From: Reyranella massiliensis 521 | GTDB taxonomy: Bacteria > Pseudomonadota > Alphaproteobacteria > Reyranellales > Reyranellaceae | Direction: 5' to 3' | Assembly (NCBI GenBank): GCA_945860205.1 | Contig: CAMARK010000004.1 | Location: 1-64,000 of the forward strand | DNA: 64,000 nt | Shown: piece by piece, positions 26,418 to 36,889 of the stretch | Numbering within the stretch: the stretch's first letter is position 1 | Layout: the number at the start of each line of letters is the position of its first letter | Made by a program: the position numbers and the translations under genes | Notes under the pieces: model-generated | What the model saw: only the letters and a program-made list of their open reading frames with translations | The model's database searches: none | What the model was told of the DNA's origin: nothing

Positions 26418-27521
26418 CTACTTGGGAGGCGCAGCGGGCGTGGTGGGGGCAGCGGCCGGCGCCCGGGCGGGAGCGGCAGGCGCGGCCGGCGTGACCGCGA
26501 CGGGCTCGGGCTTGCTGCCGTCGATGTTGAACTTCTCGATCTTGGCGCGCGAACGCATCAGGTCGAGCTCGGCGGTCACGGCCTCGCGGGCCATTTCCTC
26601 GCGGAGCTGTTCGGCCAGTTCCTCGTAGGCCGGCGGCGGCGCCTTGCGGCGATCCTCGACCTGGATGACGTGGAAGCCGAACTGCGTCTTGATCGGCGTC
26701 TCGGTCAGCTGACCCTTCTTGAGGTCGAAGGCGGCGTCGGCGAATTCCTTCACCATGTCGCTCTTCTTGAACCAGCCGAGGTCGCCGCCTTCGGCGCCCG
26801 AGGCCTTGTCGGTCGACTTCTCCTTGGCGAGTTTGTCGAAAGCCGCACCCTTCTTGATCTCGGCGATCAGCGCCTTGGCCTCGTCCTCGGTCGTCACCAG
26901 GATGTGCTTGGCATGCACCTCTTCCTCGGCCGGCATCGACTTCAGCCGCTCCTCGTAGCGCTGGCGCAACTTGTCGGCGGTGACCTTGCGGGCGATCTCG
27001 CGCTGGATCCAGAAATCCTGCAGCACCTGCTCCTCGACGAAGGCGAGACGCTTCTTGTAGGCGGGATCTTCGGTGACCTTGTTCTTCTTGCCTTCCTGGA
27101 CGACGAGCTTGCTGTCGACGAGGCGGTCAAGCAGGGCCGGAAAGACGGCCTGGAGCGGCATGCTGCGATACTGCGGCGGCAGCGACTGTTGCGCGACCTC
27201 GAGCTCCGACAGCCGGACCGGCACGCCGTTGACCGTGGCAACGATGGGATCCTTGGGAGCGGCGGCGGGCGCCTGGGCGGCGGCCGGCGGCTTGGCGGCC
27301 GGCTTCGGAGCGGCCGGAGCCTGGGCCGCAGGTTGACCGGCGGGTGGCGTGGCGGGCTTGGCGGCAGGCGCCGGCGCCGCGGCCGGTGGCGCCGGATTCT
27401 GCAGTTGTGCCGGATTCTGAGGCTGTGCCGGATTCTGAGGCTGTGCCAGGGCCGGGCCCGCGATCGCGGCGGCTGCGCAACACAAGACGACGAGGCGCAG
27501 GGGGCGCAGAGAATGGCTCAT
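26418..27521 (-). CDS. Periplasmic parvulin-type peptidyl-prolyl isomerase (SurA/PpiC-like)
   Basis: Secreted foldase for envelope proteins. 367 residues from the ATG at 27521 (MSHSLRPLRLVVLCC); upstream in-frame codons are unconserved. Signal peptide with cleavage near PALA/QPQ (about 26). Next comes a low-complexity Pro/Ala/Gln segment (27-95) with three QNPA repeats, then a SurA-like N-terminal helical domain (NGVPVRLSELEVAQQSLP). The rotamase domain is at about 205-305 (VHAKHILVTTEDEA, GGDLGWFKKSDMV, TQFGFHVIQVEDRR). The C-terminal tail is Ala/Pro-rich. Divergent from secA, which suits a shared envelope-export theme. Confidence 0.9.
   Translation of the reverse strand: MSHSLRPLRLVVLCCAAAAIAGPALAQPQNPAQPQNPAQLQNPAPPAAAPAPAAKPATPPAGQPAAQAPAAPKPAAKPPAAAQAPAAAPKDPIVATVNGVPVRLSELEVAQQSLPPQYRSMPLQAVFPALLDRLVDSKLVVQEGKKNKVTEDPAYKKRLAFVEEQVLQDFWIQREIARKVTADKLRQRYEERLKSMPAEEEVHAKHILVTTEDEAKALIAEIKKGAAFDKLAKEKSTDKASGAEGGDLGWFKKSDMVKEFADAAFDLKKGQLTETPIKTQFGFHVIQVEDRRKAPPPAYEELAEQLREEMAREAVTAELDLMRSRAKIEKFNIDGSKPEPVAVTPAAPAAPARAPAAAPTTPAAPPK
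27391..27444 (-). repeat. Three 18-bp tandem repeats in the parvulin gene
   Basis: Units at 27391-27408, 27409-27426 and 27427-27444. The last two are identical (GCCGGATTCTGAGGCTGT on the plus strand) and the first differs at three or four bases. They encode the QNPA-containing repeat just after the signal peptide. Copy changes keep the frame. Confidence 0.85.
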
Positions 27522-27724
27522 GACGGGCTCCGGGAACTTCTGTCTCGAGGATGGAAGGCAGCGCACAGGGTTTACACAAGCCCCCTCGGGCCAAGCAAGC
27601 ACCGCCTCCGCGACAAGGCCGTTGATGCCGGTCAATTGCGGCACTTTTCCGTGAGCCTGGATTAAATATCGTTCATCAAGACCGCCATGAAGATCGTAGT
27701 GGTCGCAGCCCGGCTGGCGGTGCG

Positions 27725-27753
27725 TTGACACTTGGGGACACGCTCTCTATCTC
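27725..27753 (+). promoter_or_regulatory. Likely housekeeping promoter of secA
   Basis: TTGACA at 27725-27730, a 17-bp spacer and TATCTC at 27748-27753. The -35 is perfect and the -10 matches in its first half. It would give a leader of about 50 nt before the secA ATG at 27810. The 288-bp gap 27522-27809 between parvulin and secA contains no gene. Confidence 0.55.
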
Positions 27754-27809
27754 TCCCTAGGACGGCGGGCCGAAGTGCCCGCCTAAGTCATTACAATATC
27801 GAGGTTTTC

Positions 27810-30578
<2,769 letters not shown>

Positions 30579-30802
30579 TTTCCCGGCTGCTCAAATCTGC
30601 AGCCTGTTGAAGATGAAGCGCGGCAGGTGCCGCACGATCAGCATGATCGCCCGCCATCTGGGACGGCGGAGACATGTGGCGTGATGAACCTGTCACTTGG
30701 TTTGGACCGCCTGAAGCCCTGGAGCCACGACCGACCCCGAGCCTTGGCAAGTATTTTGGGCGCGATTAGGCTCAATGCGATGAGATTCCGATTCTTGGCG
30801 CC

Positions 30803-32428
30803 ATGCCTCCGAAACCGACCCTGAGCCGGGGCTACGGTTCGATGCTCGCGAAGGCGCCAGTCGCGACGGCCATCCATGTCCTGACCGGATTGATCATCCT
30901 CGTCTATACGATCAGCATCGCCATCGTCGGGCCGTCGATGTACGCGGACCAGGGCACGGGCTTTCTCGTCCTCGAGGCGATGAAGCGCGGCGGCCCCTTC
31001 AACAGCATGCCGATGCCCGATCCCGCTGACATCGCGCGTGACCTGGATTTCTTCGTCGCCTGGTGGTCGCCCGGCCAGTACCTCGTGCCGGGGCTCTTCG
31101 AGGCGCTGGGCTTCAATCTCGGACAGGCGATCACCCTCACCGTTGCCTTGTGCTCGGCACTGGGCCTCGTCGGCCTGCACTTCCTGTATCGCAGCTGGGG
31201 ATTTCCGCCCCTCAGCATCGCGATCACGCTCCTGGTCGTATCCGGCGGCCGGCTGTTTTCCCATCAGTTCGCTTACTACGGCGGCGGCGAGATCATCCTC
31301 TTCGCCCTCACGCCGTGGTTCCTGCTGCTCCTTTTCCGGATGCGCGATTTTTCGCCCGGCCAGGCACTGTGCGTTTTCGCTGCCATAGCCGTCCTCACCG
31401 TCGCGAAGCTCTCTGGCCTCGTGCTGGCCGTCGCCTCCATAGCCGCCCTGCAGATCGTCGACCTGGGATCGGATCGCCCGGGCAAGCTGCGACGGCTGGT
31501 GACGGCAGGTGTCATGCTCGCCGTGTTCGGCATTGCCTTCAAACTTCTGTGGCTGTCACGCGGTGAAACGCCGACCACACATTCCCTGGCTGTCTTCTCG
31601 CCGGAACGTCTCCTGACGCATGCGATACCGTCCTTCGTCGCCCCCTTTACCAGCATTCTTTCCATCGGCGATTTCATGGCCGCTACCCTGATGCACCCCA
31701 AATACGGAGTCGGCATCGTCAACACGAGGGCTCCGTTCTATCTCGTGCTGGCGATACCCGTCGCGTTCCTTGCCTATTTCGTCGGGCGGCAAATCTGGCG
31801 CTCCCATCCCGACTATTTTCGGTTCACCGCGGCCCTGACGGTCGTCTTCGCGCTGATCATGACGGCGGTCTTCGTGCGCGGCGGCGAAGTCAGCATGGAA
31901 GATCGTCACTTCCGGCAGATCGGCGTGGTCCTTGCGATCGGCGTCGTTCATGCCGTCCTTGGCTGTCGGCCGCCGTTCAAGCTCGCCGCCGGCGGCTTGG
32001 CGCTGGTCCTGCTCGCCTATGGCGCCACCACCTTCGTCGTCAAGCTGCAGCGGCACATCGCCAGCGGAAAGAGCAGCCACGGCTTTCGCCACATGGTGGT
32101 GTCCCAGCAGGCGATGGACTTCATCCAGAAGAACCTGACCGTGCCCCCCAACGGCACTTCCCTGCTGGTGGTGCCTTCCGCCGAGATCGGCCTGGAGTTT
32201 CCCGGCCGCCGCATCGTCGAGATTCCCGCCAATTTCCGGTCGGCCGACGAGCTCCGCACCCGCTATTCCTTCCGGGGGCGTGTCGACAGTCTCGGCGTGC
32301 TGGTCCAGACTGAAGACGTCGACAATGGCAAGGCCGCGCTCGTCCTGACGGCTTTCAAGGACTATCCGTTGAATGGTTGGACCGTGACTCCGCTCGGCAA
32401 CATTACGTACTACTCCCAAGGTCGATAG
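30803..32428 (+). CDS. GT-C-like polytopic membrane protein, unknown substrate
   Basis: 541 residues with 10 or more hydrophobic segments over residues 20-430 and a soluble C-terminal domain (about 440-541). The large loop after the first membrane segment (DPADIARDLDFFVAWWSPGQYLVPG) carries an Asp and the W-SPG pattern seen in GT-C glycosyltransferases such as the ArnT/PMT group. No named family is recognised. It is followed 11 bp later by a GT2 gene and then by a flippase-like gene, suggesting an operon that builds or transfers a lipid-linked sugar. The start could also be the ATG 13 codons later. The 224 bp before it (30579-30802) hold no gene. Confidence 0.7.
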   Translation: MPPKPTLSRGYGSMLAKAPVATAIHVLTGLIILVYTISIAIVGPSMYADQGTGFLVLEAMKRGGPFNSMPMPDPADIARDLDFFVAWWSPGQYLVPGLFEALGFNLGQAITLTVALCSALGLVGLHFLYRSWGFPPLSIAITLLVVSGGRLFSHQFAYYGGGEIILFALTPWFLLLLFRMRDFSPGQALCVFAAIAVLTVAKLSGLVLAVASIAALQIVDLGSDRPGKLRRLVTAGVMLAVFGIAFKLLWLSRGETPTTHSLAVFSPERLLTHAIPSFVAPFTSILSIGDFMAATLMHPKYGVGIVNTRAPFYLVLAIPVAFLAYFVGRQIWRSHPDYFRFTAALTVVFALIMTAVFVRGGEVSMEDRHFRQIGVVLAIGVVHAVLGCRPPFKLAAGGLALVLLAYGATTFVVKLQRHIASGKSSHGFRHMVVSQQAMDFIQKNLTVPPNGTSLLVVPSAEIGLEFPGRRIVEIPANFRSADELRTRYSFRGRVDSLGVLVQTEDVDNGKAALVLTAFKDYPLNGWTVTPLGNITYYSQGR

Positions 32429-32439
32429 AGGTCTGAGCC

Positions 32440-33288
32440 GTGAGCCAGTCCGGCTTCGATGTACCTCCCCGTCACGATTTGCGGCTGTCGGTCGTCATCC
32501 CCGTCTACAACGAGCGCGAGACCCTGCCGCGAATCCTGCGCGCGGTCATGGCGGTGCTGCCGGGCATTGGCCGGGAGATCATCGTCGTCGACGATGGCTC
32601 GACCGATGGTACGCGCGAATGGATTTCGAAGGCTTTCCCGGCCGACTTCAACGAGATTGCCGGCGTTCGCCGCAACCACGACGGGACGATGGATTTCCTG
32701 TCCGCCGCCGCAGCGGTCGATGGCGACGGCTTCGAGAAAGTCGCGGGGCCGGTGACCGTGAGGCCGCGGTTGCAGGCGGCGAACGGTGGCAAGGGAAGCG
32801 CACTCCGCGCCGGACTAACCACCGCCACCGGCGACGTGCTGGTAATCCAGGACGCCGACCTGGAATACGATCCGTCCGACTGGGCTCCGATGTTCCGGCT
32901 CCTCCAGATCGGCGTTGCCGACGTGGTGTACGGCTCGCGCTTCTACGGCCGCCCGCATCGCGCCCTGTATTTCTACCACTACCTCGGCAATCGCACGATT
33001 TCGGCGCTGTTCAACATCCTCTACGACCAGACGCTGACCGATCTCGAAACATGCTACAAAATGTTCCGTCGCGAGGTGATCGAGGGCGCCGCCCTCGCCA
33101 GCAACGATTTCGGGATCGAGGTCGAGCTTTCCGCCGTGTTCGCGCGGCCCAGGCGCTGGCGGATATACGAATGCGCCATCAGCTACTACGGACGCACCTA
33201 TGACGAAGGCAAGAAGATCGGCTGGCGCGACGGATTGCTGGCGCTTTGGTACGTCGTGAAGTTCCGCTTCGCCCGGCTCACGCGCTAG
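32440..33288 (+). CDS. GT2 family glycosyltransferase (polyprenyl-phosphate sugar synthase type)
   Basis: Cytoplasmic GT-A enzyme likely to transfer a sugar from a nucleotide donor to a polyprenyl phosphate. 282 residues from GTG at 32440. Hallmarks: LSVVIPVYNERETLPRILRA, IIVVDDGSTDGTREW (about 48-62), and the donor-metal DAD in VIQDADLEYDP. YGSRFYGRPHRALYF and YDQTLTDLETCYKMFRREVI match the DPM1-like branch. A stretch of about 35 residues between the DDGSTDGT region and NGGKGSALRAGL is longer than I expect for this family. Middle gene of the 30803-34296 operon; 12 bp to the next. Confidence 0.88.
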   Translation: MSQSGFDVPPRHDLRLSVVIPVYNERETLPRILRAVMAVLPGIGREIIVVDDGSTDGTREWISKAFPADFNEIAGVRRNHDGTMDFLSAAAAVDGDGFEKVAGPVTVRPRLQAANGGKGSALRAGLTTATGDVLVIQDADLEYDPSDWAPMFRLLQIGVADVVYGSRFYGRPHRALYFYHYLGNRTISALFNILYDQTLTDLETCYKMFRREVIEGAALASNDFGIEVELSAVFARPRRWRIYECAISYYGRTYDEGKKIGWRDGLLALWYVVKFRFARLTR

Positions 33289-33300
33289 AGGCCGGACTTC

Positions 33301-34296
33301 ATGAGCATGCGCCGTGCCGCCCTGGTGGTTCTCGGCTTCGCACTGGGCGGATTTTGCCTCTGGCTGTCGACGCGTACCGTCGATTGGCCGGAAGCGGTAC
33401 GGATATTCCGCGCCGCCGATCCCGCCGACATCGTCATCGGCATCGCGCTGTTCAGCGTCGGCGCCCTCCTGCGGGCGCTGCGGTGGCGGACGATCCTGGC
33501 CTTCCGGGCGCGCGTCCCCCTGGGCAGGACGCTCCAGGCACTGCTTGCGGGCTATGCCGTCAACAGCATCCTGCCGGCGCGACTGGGTGAATTCTTCCGC
33601 GCTCACTACCTGGGGCAGCTCACCGGGATGTCCCGTTCCGGCGTGCTGGCCTCCATCGTGGTCGAACGATTGCTCGACCTCGTCACCGTCATCTGCGCAC
33701 TGGCCGCCGGCCTGGCGCTGGCCGGCGGCGGCGACACCGCCAGCCGGCACGTGCTGCTGGGCGGCGCCGCGATCGCGGCCGGCGCGGTGGTCGCGCTGCT
33801 GCTGGTCGTCCTGCTGCTGTCGCGTCACAGCGCCGAGGATCTGCTGTTGCTGCTCGTCGCCCGCGTGCCCGCAGGCGCCCGGATCGCGCGACGCGGAGGC
33901 GCCATGCTTGCCGACTTCACGCAGGCTCTCCAGGTCGTGCGGACGCGCTACTTCACTCTCGCGGTGCTGTGGACCTTGCCGATCTGGGTGGTCGAAGCCT
34001 GCGCCATGTGGTCGGTCTGCCGCGCCGTCGGCGCCGACCTCGACCTCACCGGCATGCTGTCGTTGCTGGGCGGCGCCAGCCTCAGCACCCTGGTGCCGAC
34101 GGCGCCGGGATATGTCGGCAGCTACCAGATGGCGTTCGTCGTCATCCTGGGCCAGTTCGGTATCGGCGCCACGTCCGCGATCGTCGCTTCCACAGCGGTG
34201 CAGATCTACCTGATCGGCACCCTCACGCTGGTCGGCCTGGCGATCCTGACAATCACCTTCCTCGTCTCGACGATCAGGTCCGCACGGCGCGGTTGA
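33301..34296 (+). CDS. AglD/LPG-synthase-TM (UPF0104) membrane protein
   Basis: 331 residues, about eight membrane segments, no soluble domain. NSILPARLGEFFRAHYLGQ (about 80-98) and TAPGYVGSYQMAFV near 260 are the conserved motifs of the lysylphosphatidylglycerol-synthase transmembrane / flippase-like family. Members occur beside polyprenyl-phosphate sugar synthases and are proposed to flip lipid-linked sugars or tune glycosylation. Position directly after the GT2 gene supports that kind of role here, but the substrate is unknown. Converges on the next gene with an 18-bp gap. Confidence 0.85.
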   Translation: MSMRRAALVVLGFALGGFCLWLSTRTVDWPEAVRIFRAADPADIVIGIALFSVGALLRALRWRTILAFRARVPLGRTLQALLAGYAVNSILPARLGEFFRAHYLGQLTGMSRSGVLASIVVERLLDLVTVICALAAGLALAGGGDTASRHVLLGGAAIAAGAVVALLLVVLLLSRHSAEDLLLLLVARVPAGARIARRGGAMLADFTQALQVVRTRYFTLAVLWTLPIWVVEACAMWSVCRAVGADLDLTGMLSLLGGASLSTLVPTAPGYVGSYQMAFVVILGQFGIGATSAIVASTAVQIYLIGTLTLVGLAILTITFLVSTIRSARRG

Positions 34297-34314
34297 GAGC
34301 GCGGCACAGACAGC

Positions 34315-36000
34315 TCATTGCGGAACCGGGGCCTTGCGGGTGGGCGTCGGTGCCGGACCGGTCTTCCTCTGCGACGGCGGCGCCCGCGGATCCCTGGTCG
34401 GGGAAATCTCGGTTCCGCCCGGCCCTTCGGCATACAGAACATATCCAGGAAATCCGTCGTGGAGGACTTTCAGCTGCATGATGCGACCGGCGTTCGGCCG
34501 GTCGATGGCCTTCAGCAGCTCACGGCCGGCCTCGGCGAGCTCTTCCTCTGTGATGAGATGGATTGACCAGGCCAGGATCGGGCAACCGTTGCCGTCAACG
34601 CGCCACTGGAGATATTCCTTCATTTCCTCAGACAGCTTGTGGGCAAGGATGTCCTCCTTGAAGACGACCTGGGGAAGAGCGAAGTCGCCCAGGTAGTTCG
34701 CATAGAAGTCGGCGTACAGGATCTCCGAGTAGCCAGGCTTGAACCATGCCCGGGGCTGGGCATTGATCACCATGATCGGGCGGCCCCGGCATTCCGGGAA
34801 TGTCCGGATCCAATCGGCGGATTCGCGGAACGGCTCGTTCCAGGGCCGCTCGCGGCCGAGCGTCATCGTAACGACCGACCACATGACGACGGCCGAGAGA
34901 GACAGGTTCGCGGCCATCCGGACCGGCCGTTCGGCGCCGGGAACACTTGCGTCATAGAGCTTGGCGCAGAATGCCCAGAGGAAAGGCGCGCAAATGAGCA
35001 GGTTCCTGTCCGTGAAATTCGGCGCAATCAGGAGCGAACTCGCGATGCCGCCGGCCAGCATGATAAGCGGCACGCCGGCGAACAGCGCCGTCTGCGAATC
35101 GAACGGAAACCGGCCGATAACGGCCGGTTTCGGTGCCGAGGCCGCAAGCTTCGACCGCGCGAAGAAGTGCCGCTGCGTGGCAAACGCTGCGGCGCAGATT
35201 GCCAGAGCGAGCATGGCCTTCTTGGTGAAGGAGTAGGTCATCGCGGCGCGGAGTTGGTCGAAATACCAGGACGGACTGCCGTGGATCCAGTTCGTGGTCG
35301 TCGAATACTGGGAAAATTCCTCGATGATGAGCTTCACGTACAAGCCCGTGGACGTCAGCAGGATGGCGGCGAACACGGCAAGCACGAGACGCTGACGCGG
35401 GCAGAAGAACCCGAGGACGATCAGGATCGCGAGACATTCGTACATGAGATAGAAATGGACGAACGACCCGACCAGCATCAGCACGGCCAGCCCGGCCAGC
35501 TCCGGCAGCATCCGCGTTTCCCGCCGCGCCCGCTTGGCCAGGATGGACAGGCTGATGGCGAGCATGGCGACGCCGATGAGGAACGCCAGCGAATAGCCGC
35601 GTGCGTTCTGCGCCTGGTAGAACCAAAAGAACGAGCCTGTCGCCAGCGCGGCACCGAACAGCCGGGCAGCTAGGCTGAAGTAGGCCCTGGTGGCGACAAT
35701 GAACAGAAAAATGGCGGCGACGGCGCATATGGCGCTGAAACTGCGCAGGGCGACTTCGTCGTCCCCAAACAGCTGGGCGTGGGCGAACGCCAACATGTAG
35801 TAAACCGGCGGGTGAACGTCGGTCACGATGCGGGCGATGAACTCATCGAGGCTGATGCCGACCTCGACGATCCATGCCGTGAAAAGCTCATCAATCCAAA
35901 AGCTGCTGACCTTGAGGCCGACGAACGCACCGACCAACCCGACGGCGCAGGCGATGCCGAAGCTGCCTACGGCGATCAACCCATCGAATTTGGCCCGCAT
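34315..36000 (-). CDS. PMT/ArnT-like GT-C membrane glycosyltransferase
   Basis: 561 residues from the ATG at 36000 (MRAKFDGLIAVGSFGIAC), which follows a GGGGAAAATGGG ribosome-site-like stretch. Around 10 membrane segments. The first periplasmic loop has SSFWIDELFTAWI with the Asp-Glu that is the catalytic base pattern of GT39/GT83 enzymes, then DVHPPVYYMLAFAHAQLFGDDEVALRS, the classic HPP motif. The C-terminal periplasmic part (about 400-540) ends with a Pro/Arg-rich tail. Likely transfers a sugar from a polyprenyl carrier. Opposite strand to the GT2-flippase operon but convergent with it, making a four-gene glycan locus. Confidence 0.8.
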   Translation of the reverse strand: MRAKFDGLIAVGSFGIACAVGLVGAFVGLKVSSFWIDELFTAWIVEVGISLDEFIARIVTDVHPPVYYMLAFAHAQLFGDDEVALRSFSAICAVAAIFLFIVATRAYFSLAARLFGAALATGSFFWFYQAQNARGYSLAFLIGVAMLAISLSILAKRARRETRMLPELAGLAVLMLVGSFVHFYLMYECLAILIVLGFFCPRQRLVLAVFAAILLTSTGLYVKLIIEEFSQYSTTTNWIHGSPSWYFDQLRAAMTYSFTKKAMLALAICAAAFATQRHFFARSKLAASAPKPAVIGRFPFDSQTALFAGVPLIMLAGGIASSLLIAPNFTDRNLLICAPFLWAFCAKLYDASVPGAERPVRMAANLSLSAVVMWSVVTMTLGRERPWNEPFRESADWIRTFPECRGRPIMVINAQPRAWFKPGYSEILYADFYANYLGDFALPQVVFKEDILAHKLSEEMKEYLQWRVDGNGCPILAWSIHLITEEELAEAGRELLKAIDRPNAGRIMQLKVLHDGFPGYVLYAEGPGGTEISPTRDPRAPPSQRKTGPAPTPTRKAPVPQ

Positions 36001-36111
36001 CCCATTTTCCCCAACCGGCGTGTCCTCAGCCGGATTGCCCCCGGATTGCCGAAGGATTTTCCATAGCATACCCGACGCGGCGGGCCATGGTTCGGAACGC
36101 CGGGGTACGCT

Positions 36112-36810
36112 TCAATCCCCGAGGCGGAAACGGATGCGCACCGTGCGTGTCGTCTCGGTCCCGGGTGCCGGCAACGTCGCTCCCTGCAGCAAGCGAAGCG
36201 CTGCGGCATCGAGCGCAGCGAATCCGCTTCCTTTCACCACGGCCGCTTCTAAGACCCGGCCATCGTGGTCAACCGTGAACCGAACGGTGACCTCGCCCTC
36301 CTCGCTCCGCCGCCGCGCGTCCTCCGGGTAACGTCGATTGGCGGCGAGCCAGGCCGCGAGCAGCGCACTCCATCCCGGCGCCACCGTCGCCGGTGCGCTC
36401 ACGGCCGGACCGCTCGCGGCCGGCGCTGGCGGCGCTCGCTCCGCCGGTGCCGACTGTGCGGCGGCGGGCGCGGCGCGCTTTGGCTCCGGTTTGGGCTGCG
36501 CGGGACGCGGCGCCGGTTGCGCGGGCTTGGGCGGCGGTGACGGCATGGAGAAGTCCGGCAGCGGCAATTCCTCCGGCGGCGATGGTGTGTAGTCGCGCAT
36601 CGACGCGGTGTTGGGTTCAGGCTCGGGTTCAGGATCAGGAACAGGCACAGGCGTAGGCGTGGCGATCGGCGCCACATCGGGTTCGACATAAATCGTAATC
36701 GCAGCCGAGTCGTCGGTCGCCAGTTGCATCGGGCCGAACGCCATCAAGGCTGCAGCCACCGCAAGCCCATGCAGGCCGAGCGACACGGCAACCGCCAGCG
36801 GCCGATCCAA
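36112..36810 (-). CDS. tonB: TonB family energy transducer
   Basis: Couples the proton-motive force to outer-membrane receptors. 232 residues from TTG at 36810 (LDRPLAVAVSLGLHG); the frame continues upstream but crosses the divergent receptor's leader. N-terminal membrane anchor at about 6-24, a long Pro/Glu/Lys-rich periplasmic spacer (PDPEPEPEPN, PKPAQPAPRPAQPKPEPK), and the TonB C-terminal domain at about 150-232 with ANRRYPEDARRRSEEGEVTV. No exbB or exbD lies nearby. Divergent from a TonB-dependent receptor across a Zur-like palindrome, so it is probably a dedicated partner. Confidence 0.9.
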   Translation of the reverse strand: MDRPLAVAVSLGLHGLAVAAALMAFGPMQLATDDSAAITIYVEPDVAPIATPTPVPVPDPEPEPEPNTASMRDYTPSPPEELPLPDFSMPSPPPKPAQPAPRPAQPKPEPKRAAPAAAQSAPAERAPPAPAASGPAVSAPATVAPGWSALLAAWLAANRRYPEDARRRSEEGEVTVRFTVDHDGRVLEAAVVKGSGFAALDAAALRLLQGATLPAPGTETTRTVRIRFRLGD

Positions 36811-36820
36811 TTGACCATGA

Positions 36821-36843
36821 GTAATGTTATATTGTAACGTCAC
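36821..36843. promoter_or_regulatory. Putative Zur operator between tonB and the receptor
   Basis: Imperfect palindrome centred on ATGTTATATTGTAAC in a low-GC pocket of otherwise high-GC DNA. By eye it matches about 17 of 23 positions of the proteobacterial Zur consensus, whose core is TGTTATANTATAACA. It sits 10 bp from the tonB start and 46 bp from the receptor start, so it could repress both. Fur and other FUR-family sites are alternatives. Confidence 0.55.
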
Positions 36844-36889
36844 ATCCTCGACAGTACGCAACCAGCTCGTGGACAACAAGGGGAGAGCA

